From contig NZ_AP022595.1 in assembly GCF_010731875.1 (NCBI RefSeq), positions 1,364,001 to 1,428,000 on the forward strand: a DNA stretch of 64,000 bases, given 5' to 3'. Shown piece after piece: positions 45,468-51,157 of the stretch. This stretch comes from Mycolicibacterium sarraceniae (GTDB lineage Bacteria; Actinomycetota; Actinomycetes; Mycobacteriales; Mycobacteriaceae). Position 1 is the first letter of the stretch; the number at the start of each line of letters is the position of its first letter. The notes below the pieces were generated by a model. The model was not told the origin of the DNA. It searched no databases and was given only the letters and a program-made list of their open reading frames with translations. Both the position numbers and the translations under genes were made by a program.

Positions 45468-45478
45468 ATCTGCCGAGC

Positions 45479-46087
45479 CTAATCGGGACGGGCCCCCGCA
45501 AGCAGGACACGGGCCACCCACTCGACATTGTCCAGCGATTCGTCCAAGCTCAGCCGTCGCGCCCGGAATCCGGCGAGCGCAGCGCTCAACGCGGCATTGA
45601 GGCCGAAGCTCACCTTCGGAATGAGTTCGGGCGCAATGCCAACCAACAGGCGATTGAACAGCTCGACGTTGGTGCGTTCCATCTCGTCGATCGCCGACTT
45701 CACCTCGGGATCGGCGGAGCGCATCATCTGCAGCATGAGGGCGGTCATCTCAGGATTGCGATTGAACGCGCGCTGGGCGCGGCGCAGGTAGTCCAAGACC
45801 CCGGGTAGCGGGTCGCTGTTGGTCGGGACACCGGCGGTCAATATCCGGCGGGTCAGCCGTTTCTGCCAGTCCTGCAGCGCGGCGGCAAGCAGGTTTTCCT
45901 TCGAACTGAAGTAGCGGTACAGGGTGGCCAGTGCCACCCCGGAGCGCTGCGCCACATCGCGCATCTGGACCGCGTCAGCACCCACCTCGGCGATCAAATC
46001 GATCACTTCTTCGATGATCTTGGCCCGGCGGGCCAACTGGCCGCTGGTCATATCCGACAACGAGAAGACGCGGCCGGCCGACGGCAC
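45479..46087 (-). CDS. TetR-family regulator resembling KstR
   Basis: The 202-residue regulator has an N-terminal helix-turn-helix (ADAVQMRDVAQRSGVALATL, then YRYFSSKENLLAAAL) very like that of KstR (QMRAVADRADVAVGTLYRYF). It is divergent from an amidohydrolase relic and a fused acyl-CoA dehydrogenase, with a symmetric site AGTnnAACnnnGTTnnACT between them, so it probably represses that unit in response to an acyl-CoA. The usable start is the GTG at 46087 without a good ribosome site. A strong AGGAGG 30 bases upstream is followed in frame by GTC, not a start codon. Confidence 0.85.
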   Translation of the reverse strand: MPSAGRVFSLSDMTSGQLARRAKIIEEVIDLIAEVGADAVQMRDVAQRSGVALATLYRYFSSKENLLAAALQDWQKRLTRRILTAGVPTNSDPLPGVLDYLRRAQRAFNRNPEMTALMLQMMRSADPEVKSAIDEMERTNVELFNRLLVGIAPELIPKVSFGLNAALSAALAGFRARRLSLDESLDNVEWVARVLLAGARPD

Positions 46088-46203
46088 CAGATCGGGCGCA
46101 GGTGTGTTGACGGTGCCACCTCCTGGAAGAACAGCCTTCTGCGATGCTAGGACATCTCGCCCCGGAGCAGAAGGGTTACAGCAGCTAGATCCCTATCGGA
46201 ATC

Positions 46204-46236
46204 TTGACATGAAGTAGAACCGCGTTTCACTATAAT
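46204..46236 (+). promoter_or_regulatory. Promoter with consensus TTGACA and TATAAT hexamers, 21-bp spacer
   Basis: Both hexamers are perfect sigma-70-class consensus, rare in a mycobacterium. The 21-base spacer is longer than the usual 16-18 and is filled by an operator palindrome. The -10 is 41 bases upstream of the relic's ATG and serves the fused acyl-CoA dehydrogenase downstream. Confidence 0.6.
46213..46231. promoter_or_regulatory. TetR operator candidate AGTnnAACnnnGTTnnACT
   Basis: A 19-base palindrome with 12 symmetric positions lies inside the promoter spacer, between the divergent KstR-like TetR gene and its target operon. It resembles the KstR site (TnnAACnnGTTnnA) with one extra central base. 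Confidence 0.6.
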
Positions 46237-46277
46237 CAGTGCGACGGTGCCCGTCGCGCGGTGATGGGAGGAGCGCG

Positions 46278-46586
46278 ATGGCCGGACCGGTCGGGCTGCC
46301 GGTGATCGACACGATGATCGGGGTCAGCGAGGGATCTGCGGCGGAACTGGCGCTCACGATGTTCCCTGACCGCTTCATCGCGCCGGGCAATGTCGCCGAC
46401 CCGAACGAGATCATCGACTACGCGAACACCCGCGGGGCCGCGAAGATCATCTACGCGGGCTAATTCCCGATGGGACTGTCACTGGAACGCATCGTCAGCG
46501 ATATGCCCGAGGTGCCGTTCACCGATGATGTATGGCCGAAGTTCCTATACAGCAACGCGGCCCGAATTCTAGGACTGGAGAACTAA
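46278..46586 (+). pseudogene. Internally deleted amidohydrolase-2 relic
   Basis: One continuous frame reads MAGPVGLPVIDTMIGVSEGS, then LTMFPDRFIAPGNVADPNEI, then AAKIIYAG, a TAA, and FPMGLSLERIVSDMPEVPF to KFLYSNAARILGLEN. These are the start, a middle piece and the extreme C-terminus of amidohydrolase family 2 enzymes, so most of a gene of roughly 1 kb is missing and a stop interrupts the rest. GGGAGGAG still precedes the ATG and the promoter is intact. It is the first cistron of the operon with the fused dehydrogenase. Confidence 0.75.
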
Positions 46587-46592
46587 CACCCC

Positions 46593-48806
46593 ATGGCGCT
46601 AGCAATCACGATCGAGCAGGAGCAGCTGGCCGAGGCGGTTACTCAGTTCGCGGCCCGGCACGCCCCGATCGACAAGACCCGGGCCGCCCTTGACTCGATC
46701 GCGGCCGGCGAATTGCCCACTTGGTGGGAGGAATTCACTGCCAACGGATTCCACGCCGTCCACCTTCCCGAGGAAGCCGGTGGTCAGGGCGGCACGCTCG
46801 CCGACATGGCCTGCGTCATCGAATCGGCCGCCGCAGCATTGCTGCCCGGGCCACTGCTCAGCACCGCCACAGCCAGTGCGGTCGCCGCTCTCGCCGACGA
46901 CTCCGCTGCGGCGCTGGTAGCCGATCTGGCCGGCGGGGCACCGGCAGCCGTCGTGTTGCCGGAGGACTCACAGGTCCAGGCCGTGCGCGACGGCACGGGA
47001 TGGCGCCTGCGCGGCTCGATCGGCAGCACACTGGGTCTCATTGCAGCACAACGTATTCTGCTCGCCACCCACAGTGCGGACGGTACCCATCTGTGGTTTG
47101 CGCTGCAGCCAGACCTCGCGGGTGTCGTCGTCGAGCCGCAGCGCGGAACCGATCTAAGCACCGACGTCGGCATCCTCAGCCTGACCGACTACCCCGCCGA
47201 GTCCGTGGTGAGCGGGATCGACACCGAGCGGGCCCGCTGCGTCGTCGCGGCGCTGGCCGCATGCGCTTCAGCGGGCACGGTCCGCAGGGGTGTCGAGACC
47301 GCGGTGAACTACATCCGCACCCGTGAGCAGTTCGGCAAGCCCGTCGGATCATTTCAGGCATTGCAGCACAAGGCCGCGGTGCTTCTGGTCAACGCCGAGC
47401 TGGCTTCTGCGTCGGCCTGGGATGCGGTACGCGCCATCGACGAAAGCACCGAGCAACACCGGTTGGCCGCCGCCTCGGCCGCCCTGATGGCCGTCTACGC
47501 TGGGCCGGACCTGATGCTCGACGCGCTGCTGATGTTCGGCGCGATCGGCTACACCTGGGAGCACGACACCCATTTGTACTGGCGGCGTGCCACCAGCCTG
47601 GCAGCCTCGCTGGGGTCGGTCACGCGCTGGGGCCGGGAAGCCGGTGAACTGGCCCGGACGCTAAAGCGTTCCACCGCAATAAATCTGGGTGATATCGAAT
47701 CGGAATTCCGGGCGAACCTCGCGACAACGCTCGATGAGGCGGCGGCACTGGCGAACGAGACCCCAACCGACGATCTTCGCGCGCCTGGACTGGCGTTCGG
47801 GTCGCAGCGCGACCTGCTGGCTCGGGCCGGCCTGGTCGCTCCGCATCTGGCCGCGCCGTGGGGTGTCGACGCGACCCCGGTGCAGCAAGTGATCATCACC
47901 GAAGAGTTCGACAAGCGAGCCGGCCTGGTCCGGCCCTCGCTCGGGATCGCGGAGTGGATTCTGCCGACGATTCTCAACAGCGGAACCGATGCGCAGCGCG
48001 AACGATTCGCCGAGCCCATCATGCGCGGCACGCAGCGCTGGTGCCAGTTGTTCAGCGAGCCGGGCGCCGGCTCGGACCTCGCGTCACTGGTGACCCGGGC
48101 GCAGAAGGTCGACGGTGGCTGGCTGGTGAACGGTCACAAGATCTGGACCTCCTCGGCACACGTCGCTCATTTCGGGGCCATGCTGGCGCGCACCGATCCT
48201 GAATCGCCCAAGCACCGTGGGATCAGCTACTTCCTGGTCGACATGACCTCACCCGGCATCGAGATCAGCCCGATCAAGCAGGCCAGCGGCGAGGCCCACT
48301 TCAACGAAGTGTTCCTCACCGATGTCTTCGTCCCCGACGACATGCTGGTCGGTGAGCCCGGGAGGGGCTGGGATCTGGCGGTGGCGACCATGGCCGTCGA
48401 ACGCACCGCGATCGGCAATTACGTCACCATCGATCGCTCGCAGGCGCTTCGGCGGATGGCCGAGGTCGATGGACCCGATCACGACGCCACTCTGCAAGCG
48501 CTTGGCGGGATCGAGGCGCACACCACTGCCATTAAGGCCATGGTGTTGCGCGAGACCCTGCGCCTAGTGCAGGGTCAGGGCCCCGGCCCGACCTCGAGCA
48601 TCGCCAAGTACGCGATGGTGTTGCTGCTGCGCCGCGCCTCGACCGCCATGCTGGGCCTCACCGGACGGCTTGCCATGCTGGAGAGTTCGGATCCCGCGGT
48701 GGTCAAGCCCTACTTCGACATGCCGTCCGAACTCATCGGCGGCGGCACGGCAGAGATTCAGCTGACCATCATCGCCTCGATGATTCTTGGCCTGCCGCGG
48801 AAGTAG
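46593..48806 (+). CDS. Fused two-domain acyl-CoA dehydrogenase (FadE34-like)
   Basis: The 737 residues hold two dehydrogenase halves. The N-terminal half (about 1-365) ends with the partner-type motif GAIGYTWEHDTHLYWRR. The C-terminal half has CQLFSEPGAGSDLASL, WLVNGHKIWTSS and helix G VERTA (Glu603). Its C-terminal loop is IGGGTAEIQ (Gly716), so the MCAD-position Glu is absent, as in isovaleryl-CoA dehydrogenases, and Glu603 is the likely base. This plan matches FadE34/FadE6/FadE22. FadE34 acts on steroid side chains, and the KstR-like regulator nearby fits, but the substrate is inferred. Confidence 0.88.
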   Translation: MALAITIEQEQLAEAVTQFAARHAPIDKTRAALDSIAAGELPTWWEEFTANGFHAVHLPEEAGGQGGTLADMACVIESAAAALLPGPLLSTATASAVAALADDSAAALVADLAGGAPAAVVLPEDSQVQAVRDGTGWRLRGSIGSTLGLIAAQRILLATHSADGTHLWFALQPDLAGVVVEPQRGTDLSTDVGILSLTDYPAESVVSGIDTERARCVVAALAACASAGTVRRGVETAVNYIRTREQFGKPVGSFQALQHKAAVLLVNAELASASAWDAVRAIDESTEQHRLAAASAALMAVYAGPDLMLDALLMFGAIGYTWEHDTHLYWRRATSLAASLGSVTRWGREAGELARTLKRSTAINLGDIESEFRANLATTLDEAAALANETPTDDLRAPGLAFGSQRDLLARAGLVAPHLAAPWGVDATPVQQVIITEEFDKRAGLVRPSLGIAEWILPTILNSGTDAQRERFAEPIMRGTQRWCQLFSEPGAGSDLASLVTRAQKVDGGWLVNGHKIWTSSAHVAHFGAMLARTDPESPKHRGISYFLVDMTSPGIEISPIKQASGEAHFNEVFLTDVFVPDDMLVGEPGRGWDLAVATMAVERTAIGNYVTIDRSQALRRMAEVDGPDHDATLQALGGIEAHTTAIKAMVLRETLRLVQGQGPGPTSSIAKYAMVLLLRRASTAMLGLTGRLAMLESSDPAVVKPYFDMPSELIGGGTAEIQLTIIASMILGLPRK

Positions 48807-48824
48807 CAGGAAGGGCACCCTTGC

Positions 48825-49166
48825 ATGACCACTGCACTCCCGTTCACGTTCTTCGACTGCGATAACCAGTACTACGAGGCCGAAGACGCCTTCACCCGCC
48901 ACATCGATTCGAAGCTCAAGAAGCGGGCGATGCAGTGGGCGGAGCTTGATGGCCGACAGCGGCTGATGGTCGGCGGCCGGGTCAACCGGTTCATCCCGAA
49001 CCCGACGTTGGATCCGGTGGGCAAGCCTGGAGCCCTCGACGAACACTTCCGCGGCCCGCAATCCCCATGGCGCCGAATTGAATTCAGCCATGGGCGACTG
49101 GGGATCGCCTACCAGGAGCGGATTTTCACTGCTCCGGTGCGACCTGTCGGACCGGAAAATCGATGA
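48825..49166 (+). pseudogene. N-terminal fragment of an amidohydrolase-2 family gene
   Basis: The frame opens PFTFFDCDNQYYEAEDAFTR and continues through RAMQWAELDGRQRLMVGGRV and NRFIPNPTLDPVGKPGALDE, the standard first 85 residues of mycobacterial amidohydrolase-2 enzymes. It then loses similarity at FRGPQSPWRR, where a shifted frame (RNPHGAE) would continue the family. Only about a quarter of the gene remains. AGGAAGGGCACC precedes the ATG, so a 113-residue product could still be made. It follows the fused dehydrogenase by 18 bases. Confidence 0.7.
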
Positions 49167-49277
49167 GCCGCAACCCGTCTGCGGATGCCTTCGGCGCGCC
49201 GAGGGCGCCAACTGCCGTGAAACCGGCGAAGGCAGCGAGAGCAAGCTTGACGACGTCGCGCCGTGACGCCGGCGGTG

Positions 49278-49940
49278 TCACTGCTGGGCCCGGACCAGTG
49301 ACGGGTCGCCCACACCGATCGTGATCTGCGGATTCGCCGCAGGGTCAAGCCAATTCAGGATCGACTTCATCTCCTCACGGCCGATGGCGACGCACCCCCA
49401 GGTGGGGCTGCCGTCGGTGACGTGCAAGAAGATCCCGGCCACCTTGCCCGGAATGCGTTGGGGATTGTGCGCAATATTGACCGCGTAGTCGTAGATTGGG
49501 CCGGAGTCGTAGAGATTCTCGGCAATCTCAGACGGTTGTCCCGAGCTGCGCACGTGGGTGTTGTAGGTCGGCGATTCGGCGTCCTCATCCCACCAGTCCT
49601 GGTCGGTGGCCTGGAAGTATGGCATCTTGGTGCCGGGATTGGGCTCCCGGCCAAAGGCCTGGTCGAAGCCGAATGTTCCCGCAGGGGTGCGGTAGACGCC
49701 GTCGACGGGAGCACCGACACCCAGCTCACCGACTGTCGCTGGGACCGGACCCAGCACCACCTTCCATTCCTGACCCACCCGCTGGAAGGCTGTCAACGTG
49801 CCGGTCGTGGAACTGGCGGCAGGCACACCGACGACGATCCACTGGGTGGTCGCGACGGCGGGCTCAGCGGCGGCCGGCGCAGCCAGCTGCCCGCTCAGTA
49901 GCACCGCAGCGATGCTCGCCAGTGTCTTGAGGAACTTCAC
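49278..49940 (-). CDS. Exported L,D-transpeptidase-fold (YkuD-type) protein, Rv0309-like
   Basis: The 220-residue precursor has a signal peptide (cleavage after APAAA) and the YkuD-like catalytic set His173 (GIFLHVTDG) and Cys183 (SPTWGCVAIG). The motif differs from the classical HGC/SHGC of LdtMt enzymes, and the layout (PAGTFGFDQAFGREPNPGTK, YDYAVNIAHNP) matches Rv0309-type proteins. It may cross-link or trim peptidoglycan or attach proteins to it. The gene stands alone. Confidence 0.82.
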   Translation of the reverse strand: MKFLKTLASIAAVLLSGQLAAPAAAEPAVATTQWIVVGVPAASSTTGTLTAFQRVGQEWKVVLGPVPATVGELGVGAPVDGVYRTPAGTFGFDQAFGREPNPGTKMPYFQATDQDWWDEDAESPTYNTHVRSSGQPSEIAENLYDSGPIYDYAVNIAHNPQRIPGKVAGIFLHVTDGSPTWGCVAIGREEMKSILNWLDPAANPQITIGVGDPSLVRAQQ

Positions 49941-50083
49941 TGCGCCCCTAGGATGTCGGATTCGGCTGAAAGCGGGTTCATGGTAACCGCAACCCGCAGC
50001 AAGATCGGGTAGCCGAGCGCGTCAGTCCAGCGCTTACTCCAACTCGGCGCGACGCGCGAAGCCGCGGCCACCGATCAGCCCGC

Positions 50084-50131
50084 TCAGGTCGTTGAGCGGA
50101 TATCCTCGCCGATCTTCCCCGTGAACTTCAC
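50084..50131 (-). other. Possible sulfatase N-terminal relic
   Basis: A GTG with a strong CAGGAGG upstream encodes only MKFTGKIGEDIRSTT before a stop. The phrase resembles the first residues of arylsulfatases. Nothing after it continues the family. The remainder of the 49941-50195 gap is otherwise empty. Confidence 0.25.
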
Positions 50132-50159
50132 AGCGATGTCCTCCTGTGCCGAGCCGCGT

Positions 50160-50182
50160 CGGTACTGTCCTGGACCGTACCG
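50160..50182. promoter_or_regulatory. TetR operator candidate CGGTAC-N11-GTACCG
   Basis: A 23-base inverted repeat lies 14 bases upstream of the TetR start. The half-site CGGTACGGT (reverse strand) recurs at 50823-50846, upstream of the mmpS relic and mmpL, suggesting that the regulator controls itself and the transporter. Confidence 0.6.
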
Positions 50183-50195
50183 GCCCTTCGGCTCT

Positions 50196-50801
50196 ATGGT
50201 GGGCGCTGTGACCCGGATTGCCGACCGCACCACGGAGCCTTCTCCGTGGTCGCCGCGTGAGGCCGAGCTACTGGCCGCCACGCTGCAGTTGTTGCAGCAG
50301 CACGGGTACGAGCGACTGACCGTGGACGCTGTCGCCGCGACGGCGAAAGCCAGCAAGGCGACGGTGTACCGGCGCTGGCCGTCCAAGGGCGAATTGGTTC
50401 TGGCGGCGTTCATCGAGGGCTGCCGCCAGGTGGCCGTCGTCCCCGACACCGGAACGCTGCGGGGCGATTTGCTCCGCCTCGGTGAAGCCATCCTCGACCA
50501 CGCCACCCGGCACTCCGCCACCATCCGTGCCGTCATGGTCGAGGTGTCCCGCGACCCGGCCCTGCGCGAGGCGATGCAGCATCAATTCCTCGACGGCCGA
50601 AAGGCCCTGATCGAATCGGTGCTGCAGGACGCCGTCGACCGCGGCGAGATCCAGGCCGCCGCGATCAGCGAAGAACTGTGGGATCTGTTGCCGGGCTACC
50701 TGATGTTCCGGTCGATCGTCCCGAGTCGTCCCCTGACGCAGAAGACCGTGCAGATCTTCGTCGACAACGTCCTCATCCCCAGCCTCACCCGTCCCCTGTA
50801 G
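50196..50801 (+). CDS. TetR-family regulator of the adjacent MmpL unit
   Basis: The protein of about 201 residues (ATG 50196, or GTG 50208 with GGTGGG upstream) has the TetR DNA-binding region ERLTVDAVAATAKASKATVY followed by RRWPSKGELVLAAF, and a C-terminal TetR_C-type domain ending in FVDNVLIPSLTRPL. It precedes the mmpS relic and mmpL on the same strand. CGGTAC-containing sites flank the gene on both sides, so autoregulation and control of the transporter are likely. Confidence 0.85.
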   Translation: MVGAVTRIADRTTEPSPWSPREAELLAATLQLLQQHGYERLTVDAVAATAKASKATVYRRWPSKGELVLAAFIEGCRQVAVVPDTGTLRGDLLRLGEAILDHATRHSATIRAVMVEVSRDPALREAMQHQFLDGRKALIESVLQDAVDRGEIQAAAISEELWDLLPGYLMFRSIVPSRPLTQKTVQIFVDNVLIPSLTRPL

Positions 50802-50822
50802 CCGGGAAGCCTTGCCGGAATA

Positions 50823-50846
50823 GGACCAGTACCGTACCGTACCGCC
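50823..50846. promoter_or_regulatory. Tandem ACCGT operator upstream of the mmpS relic and mmpL
   Basis: The sequence has GTACCGTACCGTACCG, three tandem ACCGT-type units within 24 bases, sharing GTACCG with the palindrome at 50160-50182. It lies 21 bases after the TetR stop and 80 bases before the mmpS relic start, a suitable place to control mmpL. Confidence 0.5.
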
Positions 50847-50925
50847 TAGGGCTGTCGCTTCCGTCCGCCTCCGGGCCCGACCCCTCGCCCAGTGGTCGTG
50901 TTGCCGGTTATCGAAAGGCCAACGG

Positions 50926-51157
50926 GTGCATAGGTTTCCGATCAGAGCGGTGGCCCGGCGGGGGTGGATGGTGTCGGTCGGCGTAGCCGTGGTCGTACGA
51001 CACCACCACCACCACGCCTGCGGTGTTCGTCAACGTCTCTGCCCAGGGCGACAGTGACTCGCTCGGCTGCCGGATCAAGATCGACGACCTAGTGAAAGAC
51101 GAAAGATCGGTCAACACGTTGAACGCCTTCAGCTATTGCTTGGACAAGTCCGGATGA
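50926..51157 (+). pseudogene. mmpS relic with internal deletion
   Basis: A GTG with GAAAGG upstream opens a frame with a membrane helix (VARRGWMVSVGVAVVV), but the family C-terminus lies in another frame: FVNVSAQGDSDSLGCRIKID then DLVKDERSVNTLNAFSYCLD and KSG, stopping at 51157. MmpS proteins are about 140 residues with this exact tail, so around 60 residues and the frame have been lost at the CAC-rich junction near 51000. The tail's stop still overlaps the mmpL ATG (ATGA), as in intact mmpS-mmpL pairs. Confidence 0.78.

Noticed and set aside
46461..46463. In-frame TAA in the amidohydrolase relic as a recoding event
   Set aside because: TAA is not used for selenocysteine or pyrrolysine, and large parts of the gene are deleted as well, so decay is the simpler reading.
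51001..51017. CAC microsatellite
   Set aside because: Five CAC triplets lie exactly at the junction of the mmpS relic and are explained as part of that decayed gene, although they may have helped the deletion.
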